Positions 56,771-64,000 of a stretch of DNA of 64,000 nucleotides are shown here, piece by piece; the stretch's first letter is position 1; the number at the start of each line of letters is the position of its first letter. Origin of the DNA: Citrobacter freundii ATCC 8090 = MTCC 1658 = NBRC 12681 (GTDB taxonomy: Bacteria > Pseudomonadota > Gammaproteobacteria > Enterobacterales > Enterobacteriaceae); contig NZ_CP049015.1 of assembly GCF_011064845.1 (NCBI RefSeq), positions 3,658,001 through 3,722,000 on the forward strand. Direction: 5' to 3'. The notes under the pieces are model-generated. The model had not been told where the DNA came from, searched no databases, and saw only the letters and a list, made by a program, of their open reading frames with translations. The translations under genes and the position numbers were made by a program.

Positions 56771-57799
56771 TCACAGTGCGCCGCGACGGCTCTTGGCGTA
56801 GGTATCGAACGCCACCGCCAGAACGATAATTAAGCCGGTAATAATTTGTTGGTAGTAAGCCGAGACGTTCATCAGCACCAGACCGTTAATCAGGATGCCC
56901 ATGATGATCGAGCCGATAATGGTGCCGCCGATGCGTCCGTAGCCCCCCATCAGCGACGTGCCGCCAATCACCACCGAAGCGATGACCCGCAGCTCAAAGG
57001 AGATCCCGGCGACCGCTTCCGCACTGCCTAAACGCGCACTGAGGATGAAGCCCGCCAGCCCCGCCAGACAGCCAATCAGCACGTAGACGCTCACCAGCAC
57101 GCGCTTCACGTTGACCCCTGCCAGACGCGCCGCCTCCGGGTTGCCGCCGATGGCGTATACGAAGCGCCCCCAGCGGGTTTTATGCAGTGCCAGGTAACCG
57201 CCAATAGCGACCAGAGCAAAGATCCAGATAGGAATCGAAATGCCGAGCAGTTCGCCGCGTCCCCACCAGCGGTATCCCGCGTCGAAACCGGCAATCGGCG
57301 CGCCGTCGTTGATCACCAGCGTCAGGCCGCGCCAGATGGTCATCCCACCGAGGGTGACGATAAACGGCGGAAGACGCAGGCGGGTCACGCCGAGGCCATG
57401 CAGAAAACCAATCGCGGTGCCCATCGCCATACAGATACCAAGGCCAATCAGCCAGCTCATGCCGCCCCAGGCGTTCGGATCGACGGTGGTGAAGTTGTCG
57501 CCCTTGATCACATACGCAGCGGTCATAGCGCAGACCGCCAGGATAGAGCCCACCGACAGATCGATGCCGGCAGTCAGAATGACAAACGTCATCCCCACCG
57601 CCATGATTCCGTAGATGGAGACTTCGGTCAGAATGTTGAAAATGTTGCGTTCAGAAAGAAAATTGCTGTTCTGCAACTGAAAGAAAATCAGCAGCAGGAT
57701 CATAAAAATCAGCACCCCAAAGCGCTCAAAAAAGGCAATGGGATCAAGACGTCCACCGCGTTTGGCTGGAACCTGCGTTTTAGAAATAATCTGCGTCAT
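56771..57799 (-). CDS. Inositol/sugar ABC importer, permease
   Basis: This 342-residue inner-membrane protein has about eight to ten hydrophobic segments and belongs to the RbsC/AraH family. The family patterns [16 protein letters not shown] and [15 protein letters not shown] are present. With the ATPase and binding protein upstream it forms one importer. By context the substrate is myo-inositol (compare IatP and related systems). A GGAG site precedes the ATG, 11 bases after the ATPase stop. Confidence 0.9.
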   Translation of the reverse strand: MTQIISKTQVPAKRGGRLDPIAFFERFGVLIFMILLLIFFQLQNSNFLSERNIFNILTEVSIYGIMAVGMTFVILTAGIDLSVGSILAVCAMTAAYVIKGDNFTTVDPNAWGGMSWLIGLGICMAMGTAIGFLHGLGVTRLRLPPFIVTLGGMTIWRGLTLVINDGAPIAGFDAGYRWWGRGELLGISIPIWIFALVAIGGYLALHKTRWGRFVYAIGGNPEAARLAGVNVKRVLVSVYVLIGCLAGLAGFILSARLGSAEAVAGISFELRVIASVVIGGTSLMGGYGRIGGTIIGSIIMGILINGLVLMNVSAYYQQIITGLIIVLAVAFDTYAKSRRGAL

Positions 57800-57810
57800 G
57801 AGTCACTCCG

Positions 57811-59358
57811 TTATGCCGCATTCAAGGCGTTATGGTTGATGGCCATCATCGTCATTAGCCGCTCTTCGTTGGCGTCATCGCCGTGGATCTCGCCAGTCAC
57901 CCGACCTTCACTCAACGTGATGATCCGATCGGAAACCGCCATGACTTCCGGCAGATCGGAGGAGATCACAATCACCGCCACGCCCTTTTTCGCCATATCA
58001 AACAGCACCTGATGGACTTCTGATTTGGTGCCAACATCGATGCCGCGCGTCGGTTCATCCACAATCAACACCCGAGGGTTAAGCGCCATGCAGCGCGCGA
58101 GGATCACTTTTTGCTGGTTTCCGCCGGAGAGCTTGCGCACCTCCTGCGCACTGTTGACCATTTTGATCTGCAGCGCCTGGCGGTAAGACTCAATCAGGGC
58201 ATCTTCTTTGCGGGTATTCACAAACCAGCGCCAATGCAGCAGTGACGACAGGCTGGAGAGCGACAGGTTGTCGCGGATCGACAGTCCCAACACTGCGCCC
58301 TCTTTTTTACGATCTTCCGGTACCAGCGCCAGCCCCTGATCCAGCGCAAACAGCGGATCGCGCGGCTGATACGGCACGCCATCAAGTTCAAAGCTGCCGG
58401 AGGTAAAACCGTCGGCGCCAAACAGGCAGCGAGCCACTTCGGTGCGCCCGGCACCCACCAGTCCGGCAATACCTAATACTTCGCCAGCATGCACGTGGAA
58501 GCTAATGTCGTGCAGCGCGATGCCATGCGGATCCAGCGGCGGTTTTTCGCGGCTAAGCCCCTTCACCGCCAGACGCACAGGTTTATCTTCATGGTGAGTT
58601 TCGCTGGCCGGGCGGCGATTAAAGGCCACATCGCGCCCCACCATCAGACGGATCAGCTGTTCTACGGTGGTCTGTGCAACCGCGCCATTCCCGGTGAATC
58701 GCCCATCCTGGAAAACGGTGAACTGGTCGCAGAGCTGAAAAACTTCATGCAGGCGATGGGTGACGTAGATAATGCTCACGCCACGCCCTTTAAGTTCCCG
58801 CACCACCCGGTGCAGACTTTCTACTTCGCTGTCGCTCAGCGCGGCGGAAGGTTCGTCCATGATGATCAGCTTCGCGTTCAACGTCAGCGCCCGCGCAATT
58901 TCCACCATTTGCTGCTGCGCCACGCTCAGTCGGGCCACGGCTGTGGTTGGCGCAACGTTCAGTTGCAGGTAATCCAGAATTACCTGCGCCTCCTGATTTA
59001 CCGCCTTTTCGTCCACAATCAGATTGCGTTTACGCGGTTCACGTCCGAGGAACATATTCTCGGCGACGGTCATATTGGGCAGCAGATTAAATTCCTGATA
59101 AATCGTGATAATGCCCTTGTTCTGCCGCTCAACCGGAGAGTCTTCTACCGGCAATGTTTCGCCGTTGAACCAAATATCCCCGCGTGTTTGCGGCTGTGCG
59201 CCCGCCAGCGCTTTCAGCAGGGTCGATTTTCCGGCACCGTTCTCACCTAACAGCGCATGAATTTCGCCTGCTCCGACAGTCAGTTGTGCGCTGCTCAGCG
59301 CCCAAACGCCGGAAAAGCTTTTCGCCAGGTCGGTCACTTTCAGTAAGGGTTGCGACAT
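57811..59358 (-). CDS. Inositol/sugar ABC importer, ATP-binding protein
   Basis: This 515-residue protein has two ABC domains, of the RbsA/MglA type. The first has Walker A GENGAGKST, RLSVAQQQMVEIARAL and LIIMDEPSAAL. The second has a degenerate P-loop (GLVGAGRTEV), as is normal for this group, then LSGGNQQKVILARCM and LIVDEPTRGID. I start at 59358 (MSQPLLKV), nine bases after AGGAGGA; the longer frame would include this ribosome site as coding. Confidence 0.93.
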   Translation of the reverse strand: MSQPLLKVTDLAKSFSGVWALSSAQLTVGAGEIHALLGENGAGKSTLLKALAGAQPQTRGDIWFNGETLPVEDSPVERQNKGIITIYQEFNLLPNMTVAENMFLGREPRKRNLIVDEKAVNQEAQVILDYLQLNVAPTTAVARLSVAQQQMVEIARALTLNAKLIIMDEPSAALSDSEVESLHRVVRELKGRGVSIIYVTHRLHEVFQLCDQFTVFQDGRFTGNGAVAQTTVEQLIRLMVGRDVAFNRRPASETHHEDKPVRLAVKGLSREKPPLDPHGIALHDISFHVHAGEVLGIAGLVGAGRTEVARCLFGADGFTSGSFELDGVPYQPRDPLFALDQGLALVPEDRKKEGAVLGLSIRDNLSLSSLSSLLHWRWFVNTRKEDALIESYRQALQIKMVNSAQEVRKLSGGNQQKVILARCMALNPRVLIVDEPTRGIDVGTKSEVHQVLFDMAKKGVAVIVISSDLPEVMAVSDRIITLSEGRVTGEIHGDDANEERLMTMMAINHNALNAA

Positions 59359-59380
59359 CGGTCTGCTCCTCCTCATAGAG

Positions 59381-59402
59381 AGCCGCCACTTGCGCGGCGG
59401 CT
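59381..59402 (-). promoter_or_regulatory. Intercistronic stem-loop after the binding-protein gene
   Basis: AGCCGCC and GGCGGCT form a perfect seven-base stem between the binding-protein stop and the ATPase start. Such hairpins usually protect the upstream message and let the binding protein be made in excess of the membrane parts. Confidence 0.55.
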
Positions 59403-59411
59403 GCGGACATA

Positions 59412-60341
59412 TCAGTTACCGGCCTCACTAATACGCTCGGCCTGCTGCAGGTTCTCTTTGGTGATAAGCGTTGGCGGGTAGTCAGCCCCGGTGATCGCAG
59501 TCTTCTCACGGACGTTATTCACCAACTGGCTCATGGCCGTTTTCACCGCAAAGCCAGGACGTTGATCCGCCGTCACTGCCAGCCAACCGTCGCGCACACG
59601 CGCCAGTGCTTCCGGCACGGCATCGAATCCCGTGACCAGAACTTCACCCGGCTTCAGTCCTTGCCCCTGTAACGCTTCAATCGCGCCCAGCGCCATATCG
59701 TCGTTAGCGGAGAGGATCACCTGCGGACGCTTCGGCAGCGAAGGCAGCACGCTTTCAACAATGCGCATCCCTTCAGAACGCATCCAGTTACCCGTCTGAT
59801 CGGCAACGATCTTGTACTTTTCACCGCCCGCCTTCAGGCTGTCGCGAATACCTTTAGTACGTTCAATGTTGGAGGAGGAGCCTGGCTGGCCGGTCAGCAG
59901 AATAATGTCTGCCCCGTCTGGGAATTTGGTTTTGACAAAGTCGCCAATCGCCTGGCCGCCTTTGTAGTTGTTCGCGCCGAAGTGCGGCACTTTTTTCTGG
60001 CTGTCAACGGAGCGGTCGAGCGTGACCACGGGCAGTTTCGCATCCTGAATTTCATCTACCGCGCTGGATACCGCGTTGACATCGTTCGGCGAAACAATAA
60101 AGCCCTGTGCGCCACGAGTTATGGCGTTTTCCAGGTCAGCGACCTGTTTTGGCGAGCTACCCTGCCCGTCCAGGACCTGTAAATTCACGCCCATCTCTTT
60201 TGCGGCTTTCACCGCCGTGCGCTGCATGTGAACTTCAAATGGCATCGCCAGGTTTGGCGTACTGAAAACAATTTGCTCGTTTTCAGCAATGGCTGCCCCG
60301 GATGTCATGGCGATGAGGACAGCTAAGATCAGTTTTTTCAT
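59412..60341 (-). CDS. Inositol/sugar ABC importer, periplasmic binding protein
   Basis: This 309-residue protein has a clear signal peptide (MKKLILAVLIAMTSGAAIA, cleavage after residue 19) and a ribose-binding-protein fold (Peripla_BP_4). Typical parts are QDAKLPVVTLDRSVDSQ, LLTGQPGSSSNIERTKG and LSANDDMALGAIEALQGQG. It would capture inositol in the periplasm for the importer; the ligand is inferred from the operon. Confidence 0.9.
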   Translation of the reverse strand: MKKLILAVLIAMTSGAAIAENEQIVFSTPNLAMPFEVHMQRTAVKAAKEMGVNLQVLDGQGSSPKQVADLENAITRGAQGFIVSPNDVNAVSSAVDEIQDAKLPVVTLDRSVDSQKKVPHFGANNYKGGQAIGDFVKTKFPDGADIILLTGQPGSSSNIERTKGIRDSLKAGGEKYKIVADQTGNWMRSEGMRIVESVLPSLPKRPQVILSANDDMALGAIEALQGQGLKPGEVLVTGFDAVPEALARVRDGWLAVTADQRPGFAVKTAMSQLVNNVREKTAITGADYPPTLITKENLQQAERISEAGN

Positions 60342-60379
60342 TATTATGTCTCTCTGTGTAGGGTAGGTTGTGGTGACAA

Positions 60380-61366
60380 TCAGAGGAGAACTTCACGCTG
60401 GCTATGCAGTGACTCCAGCGCTTTATCCGCCAGATACAGCGCACGCTCGCCATCGTCCCCGCTGCAATCAGGGACCGCTTCGCCGCGCAGTACCGCAACA
60501 AAGTGTTCCCATTCCGCGGCATAGGCCGATTTATAACGCTGCAGGAAGAAGTGTTCAGGTAACGCGCTGGTGCAGCCCTGTTTGCCGTAATGCTGCACCT
60601 GGTTTTCGAGAATATTGCCCGCGCACAGCAGCCCTTCAGAGCCGTGCAGCTCAAGGCGCTGATCGTATCCGTAAGAAGAACGGCGGCTGTTGACGATGGT
60701 CGCCATCGCGCCGGAGGCATATTTCAGTACGATGAACGCGGTGTCGATATCGCCCGCTTCGCCAATCGCCGGATCCACCAGATTGCTGCCCTGGGCATAC
60801 ACCGAAACCGGCTCTTCACCCATGATAAAGCGCGCCATATCAAAATCGTGGATGGTCATATCGCGGAACATACCGCCGGATACACGCACATATTCCGCAG
60901 GCGGCGGCGACGGATCGCGGGAGATGATCAGCAGCGATTCCGGCTTACCGATACGCCCGGCCAGTGCGTCAGTTTTCACTCGGCGAAATTGCGGATCGAA
61001 GCGGCGGTTGAAACCGATAAACAACGGTACGTCGTACTCTTTGACCACTTTCAGACAGTCGCGTACACGGGCCAGATCCAGGTGGACCGGCTTTTCACAG
61101 AAGATGGCTTTGCCGTGGCGTGCGGCCATTTCAATCAGATCCGCGTGGGTATCGGTCGCGGAGGCAATCAGCACGGCGTGAACGTTAGGGTCCGTCATCG
61201 CCTCATCCAGGCTTTGCAAACGAGCCTGGTACTGTGTGGCAAGACGAGTGGCAAATTCCTGATTCGGGTCGACGACCGACCAGAGGTTAGTGGCACTGTG
61301 ACTGGCAATGTTAGCTGCATGTACCTGGCCAATTCGGCCAGCGCCCAGTAAAGCAATGTTAAACAT
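60380..61366 (-). CDS. iolG: myo-Inositol 2-dehydrogenase IolG
   Basis: This 328-residue Gfo/Idh/MocA enzyme opens the pathway by oxidising myo-inositol to 2-keto-myo-inositol with NAD. The Rossmann motif LLGAGRIGQVHA, AIFCEKPVHLDL with the catalytic Lys, FIGFNRRFDPQF and the MTIHDFDMARFIMGE segment with Asp/His are present. It is the first gene after a 344-base gap holding a REP pair and a possible operator, so it probably heads the transcript iolG-importer-dehydrogenase-iolC-iolE-iolB. Confidence 0.93.
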   Translation of the reverse strand: MFNIALLGAGRIGQVHAANIASHSATNLWSVVDPNQEFATRLATQYQARLQSLDEAMTDPNVHAVLIASATDTHADLIEMAARHGKAIFCEKPVHLDLARVRDCLKVVKEYDVPLFIGFNRRFDPQFRRVKTDALAGRIGKPESLLIISRDPSPPPAEYVRVSGGMFRDMTIHDFDMARFIMGEEPVSVYAQGSNLVDPAIGEAGDIDTAFIVLKYASGAMATIVNSRRSSYGYDQRLELHGSEGLLCAGNILENQVQHYGKQGCTSALPEHFFLQRYKSAYAAEWEHFVAVLRGEAVPDCSGDDGERALYLADKALESLHSQREVLL

Positions 61367-61410
61367 AACGGCTCCCGGTGTTGGTGAATGCGATGAACTA
61401 ACGACCCCTT

Positions 61411-61427
61411 AAATAAAACATTTATTT
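61411..61427. promoter_or_regulatory. Palindrome upstream of iolG, possible operator
   Basis: AAATAAA-ACA-TTTATTT is a perfect inverted repeat 44 bases upstream of iolG, within an AT-rich promoter-like stretch (61405-61510). It could bind a regulator such as an RpiR-type IolR, which is not in the window. AT-rich palindromes arise easily by chance. Confidence 0.4.
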
Positions 61428-61620
61428 CATTTTTATAAATAGTGAAAATTATGTTTTTGGGTGCAAGTTAACACTTTTGAGATGATCGAGATAAAATTTG
61501 TTATCAATATCACAACATAAAGACAGGAAAGATGAAGGAATTGGCCCTCCTTCCGTTCAGGAAGGAGGTGATGGATGAAGAGAAAGGAAAAATGAAATGA
61601 AAATTTCGTTGTCGCAGGTT

Positions 61621-61700
61621 GCCGGATGACGACGCTAACGCCTTATCCGGCCAGGAGGTAGAATCCGCTGTAGGCCGGATAAGCGCAGCACCATCCGGCA
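61621..61700. repeat. Pair of REP elements between iolD and iolG
   Basis: Two REP units (61621-61652 and 61671-61700) in opposite orientation have GCCGGAT and TTATCCGGCC arms. They lie just after the iolD stop and may protect the iolA-iolD mRNA end. Confidence 0.85.
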
Positions 61701-61710
61701 TTAATCGCTT

Positions 61711-63636
61711 TTAGTACTGACGTGCGTTTTTCACCTGCTCAAACGTCTGCTCAGCCGCTTTTCGCACCGACGGAGAGTCTGCCACCTGCGCATCGCCAGT
61801 ACGCCACCAGGAGGCATAGTCGTGGGTCATGGTTTTCGGCAGAACTTTGATATCCAGCAGCACAGGCCCTGAATGCACACGGGAGGCTTCCAGCGCCGCC
61901 AGCAGACTTTGCTCGTCATGTACGCGCCATGCCCGACAGCCGTAGCTTTCCGCGTTTTTGGCAAAATCGACCTTCACCAACGGTCCATCTAACCGTCCGG
62001 TTTGCGGGTTGCGGTGGCGGTTTTCCGTACCGAAACTCCCCATCCCATGCCCCATCTGCAGGTTGTTAATGCACCCGAAGCTGGCGTTATCAAACAACAG
62101 GATAGTGACTTTTATCCCCTCCTGAACGGCGGTTTGTAGCTCGGAATGCAGCATCATGTATGAGCCATCCCCCACCATGGCATAAACCGGCTGCCGTGGC
62201 TTCGCCAGCCTGGCTCCAATAGCAGCCGCAATTTCATAGCCCATACAGGAGTAGCCGTATTCCAGGTGATAGCTGTCCGGGGTTTTGACCTGCCAGATAC
62301 GCTGTAAATCGCCAGGCAGCGATCCAGCGGCCCCCACGACGATAGCGTTATCTTCAATGTGCTGATTGATAAGTCCCAGCACCTTCGTCTGGGTCAACCG
62401 GGTGTTTAGCGTGTCGCCATATTCCGCTAACTGAGCGTCAAGATGCCCTGCCACTTCGGGTTCGTCGTCGGGACGCCAGTCGCGATCCCATAAACGTTGG
62501 CACTCATCGCGCCAGGCCTCTTGCGCCTGCGTGACCTCCTTCCCCCAATCGCTGCGGTAGTCTTTCAGCGTTTCAGTTAACGCCGTAAGCCCGGTACGGG
62601 CGTCGGCGATAAGCGCGGTGGCATCAAGCTTCAGCGCGTCAAACTCCGCCACGTTCAGCAGCAGGAACTCAACCTCCGGATGAGAAAACAGCGCTTTCGA
62701 ACCGGTGGTAAAGTCGGTGAGGCGCGTACCGATGCCGATCACCAGATCGGCTTGCGGTGCGAGCTGATTCGCTGCCATCCCTCCAGTTACCCCAATGCCT
62801 CCGAGGTTAAGTGGGTGGTCACTAACCAGTGCGCCTTTTCCGGCCTGAGTTTCGGCAAACGGCAGTTGCAGCGTTTCAACAAACGTACGAAACGCCTCAT
62901 GCGCGCCGGAATATCGTACCCCGCCGCCGCATACCACCAGCGGACGGCGTTTGCGGGCAATCAGCGCCCGCGCCATCGCCAGACGCTGTGGGTCGGGCGG
63001 TCGACGTTCAATCAGATGAACGCGGCGTGCAAAGAAACTCTGTGGATAGTCCCAGGCTTCTCCCTGTACATCCTGTGGCAGGCAGATGGTCACGGCACCA
63101 GTATCTGCGGGGTCAGTAAGCGTTCGCATCGCGTTTAGCATCGCACTCATTAACTGCTCCGGGCGGTTAATCCGGTCCCAGTAACGCGAGACCGGGCGGA
63201 AGCAGTCGTTGGTGCTGATGCCGAGGTCATGGTATTGCTCAATTTGCTGCAATACCGGGTCCGGCTGACGGCTGGCGTAGACATCGCCTGGCAATAACAA
63301 CAGAGGAATACGGTTCGCCGTCGCGGTTGCCGCTGCGGTCACCATGTTTGCAGCTCCCGGCCCAACCGATGACGTCACGGCAAAAATACGCTGGCGCCGA
63401 TGCTGTTTGGCGAATCCGGTCGCCATGTGCGCAATTCCCTGCTCATTACATCCCTGCATCACCTGCAAATGACCGGGATCCTGCTCCAGCGCCTGGCCAA
63501 TGCCAAGCACATTACCGTGACCAAAGATGGTGGCGACCCCCTCGACAAAGGGCGTTTCCACGCCATCGACACAGATATATTGTTGATTAAGGAATTTGAC
63601 CAGCGCCTGAGCCATGGTCATACGTTCGGTTTGCAT
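61711..63636 (-). CDS. iolD: 3D-trihydroxycyclohexane-1,2-dione hydrolase IolD
   Basis: This 641-residue thiamine-diphosphate enzyme opens the ring of the dione to 5-deoxyglucuronate. It has the three-domain plan of acetolactate synthases: an N-terminal catalytic domain with [15 protein letters not shown], a middle domain, and a C-terminal TPP site with [14 protein letters not shown] and [22 protein letters not shown] precedes the ATG at 63636. It starts 11 bases after iolA, so the two are one transcript. Confidence 0.95.
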   Translation of the reverse strand: MQTERMTMAQALVKFLNQQYICVDGVETPFVEGVATIFGHGNVLGIGQALEQDPGHLQVMQGCNEQGIAHMATGFAKQHRRQRIFAVTSSVGPGAANMVTAAATATANRIPLLLLPGDVYASRQPDPVLQQIEQYHDLGISTNDCFRPVSRYWDRINRPEQLMSAMLNAMRTLTDPADTGAVTICLPQDVQGEAWDYPQSFFARRVHLIERRPPDPQRLAMARALIARKRRPLVVCGGGVRYSGAHEAFRTFVETLQLPFAETQAGKGALVSDHPLNLGGIGVTGGMAANQLAPQADLVIGIGTRLTDFTTGSKALFSHPEVEFLLLNVAEFDALKLDATALIADARTGLTALTETLKDYRSDWGKEVTQAQEAWRDECQRLWDRDWRPDDEPEVAGHLDAQLAEYGDTLNTRLTQTKVLGLINQHIEDNAIVVGAAGSLPGDLQRIWQVKTPDSYHLEYGYSCMGYEIAAAIGARLAKPRQPVYAMVGDGSYMMLHSELQTAVQEGIKVTILLFDNASFGCINNLQMGHGMGSFGTENRHRNPQTGRLDGPLVKVDFAKNAESYGCRAWRVHDEQSLLAALEASRVHSGPVLLDIKVLPKTMTHDYASWWRTGDAQVADSPSVRKAAEQTFEQVKNARQY

Positions 63637-63647
63637 AAACCCTCCTG

Positions 63648-64000
63648 TCAGCCCAGCGTTGGCATGGAGAACGCTGCCCCTGTGTCCTGCAGCATCTCCG
63701 GCCAGCGTGCGGTGACGGTTTTCATCCGGGTGTAGAAGCGCACGCCATCATTGCCGTGAACATTGAGCGCACCAAAAATGGACCGCTTCCAGCCGCCAAA
63801 ACTGTGGAACGCCATCGGCACCGGAATAGGCACGTTAACGCCCACCATGCCCGCCTGCACCTCTTCGCAGAAACGACGCGCACAGCCGCCATCACGTGTG
63901 AAAATTGCCGTGCCGTTACCATATTCATGACGGTTAATCAGTTCCACCGCGCTGCTGTAATCTGCTACGCGCACCACAGAAAGCACCGGTCCAAAAATCT
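63648..64000 (-). CDS. iolA: Methylmalonate-semialdehyde dehydrogenase IolA, C-terminal part (cut by window edge)
   Basis: Only the last ~117 residues are in the window; the gene continues beyond base 64000. The sequence [40 protein letters not shown] and [13 protein letters not shown] is typical of the CoA-acylating aldehyde dehydrogenase IolA/MmsA, which turns malonate semialdehyde into acetyl-CoA and carbon dioxide. It is first of the iol genes seen here. Confidence 0.95.
   Translation of the reverse strand, partial: IFGPVLSVVRVADYSSAVELINRHEYGNGTAIFTRDGGCARRFCEEVQAGMVGVNVPIPVPMAFHSFGGWKRSIFGALNVHGNDGVRFYTRMKTVTARWPEMLQDTGAAFSMPTLG

Overview
The window comes from an enterobacterium close to Salmonella and Citrobacter. 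The left 22 kb follows the usual clpB-to-smpB gene order of that group, with proteins I recognise as near-identical to E. coli/Salmonella orthologues. It also has a seven-phenylalanine pheA leader peptide, REP elements of the enteric type, and a BapA-type adhesin locus between smpB and ssrA, as in Salmonella. The species is not fixed by what I can see; the inositol cluster with an ABC importer and the adhesins downstream of ssrA argue against plain S. Typhimurium.

Layout. (1) 1-22.4 kb is conserved core: clpB (cut by the window edge), pgeF-rluD, bamD, raiA, pheL-pheA, then tyrA-aroF, the cyclic-di-GMP module yfiL/yfiR-dgcN-yfiB, the ribosome operon rpsP-rimM-trmD-rplS, ffh, ypjD-corE, grpE, nadK, recN, bamE, ratA-rnfH and smpB. 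Several classic control sites can be read directly: heat-shock (sigma-32) promoters for clpB and grpE, the pheA attenuator, TyrR boxes at aroF, LexA boxes at recN and a CRP site at raiA. (2) 22.4-39.1 kb is a type I secretion adhesin locus: an 11.2-kb gene for a 3743-residue BapA-like protein with about 27 Ig-like repeats, followed by its TolC-like, ABC and HlyD-like exporter genes. (3) 39.16-43.07 kb is ssrA (tmRNA) followed by a small AT-rich composite island. The island lies between two copies of a ~180-bp segment (the tmRNA 3' end plus a structured trailer and terminator). It carries an AbiTii-domain protein, a fragment of a tRNA-Pro gene next to a frameshifted integrase, and a DarT1 toxin/NADAR antitoxin pair. 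(4) 43.4-51.8 kb holds two more surface proteins, an intimin/invasin-type inverse autotransporter and a classical autotransporter with an extended signal peptide. (5) 51.98-64.0 kb is an inositol catabolism cluster, all on the minus strand: iolA (cut by the edge), iolD, iolG, a sugar-type ABC importer (binding protein, ATPase, permease), a second Gfo/Idh/MocA dehydrogenase, iolC, iolE and iolB.

How the parts work together. The core genes are housekeeping. BapA with BapBCD forms a self-contained biofilm-adhesin export unit, and the yfiRNB module nearby makes cyclic-di-GMP, the messenger that usually drives such adhesion. smpB and ssrA, the two parts of trans-translation, are separated by the bap locus. 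The island at ssrA looks like a defence cargo site left by integrase-driven elements that have since decayed. The iol cluster should import inositol and convert it through inosose, the trihydroxycyclohexanedione, 5-deoxyglucuronate and the phosphorylated deoxygluconate to central intermediates; the IolJ aldolase step is probably supplied by the DUF2090 half of IolC.

The most novel-looking part is the ssrA island: a nested arrangement with a duplicated structured RNA trailer, a stray proL attachment site with a dead integrase, and two putative anti-phage modules. Individual families are known; the arrangement is what deserves a second look.
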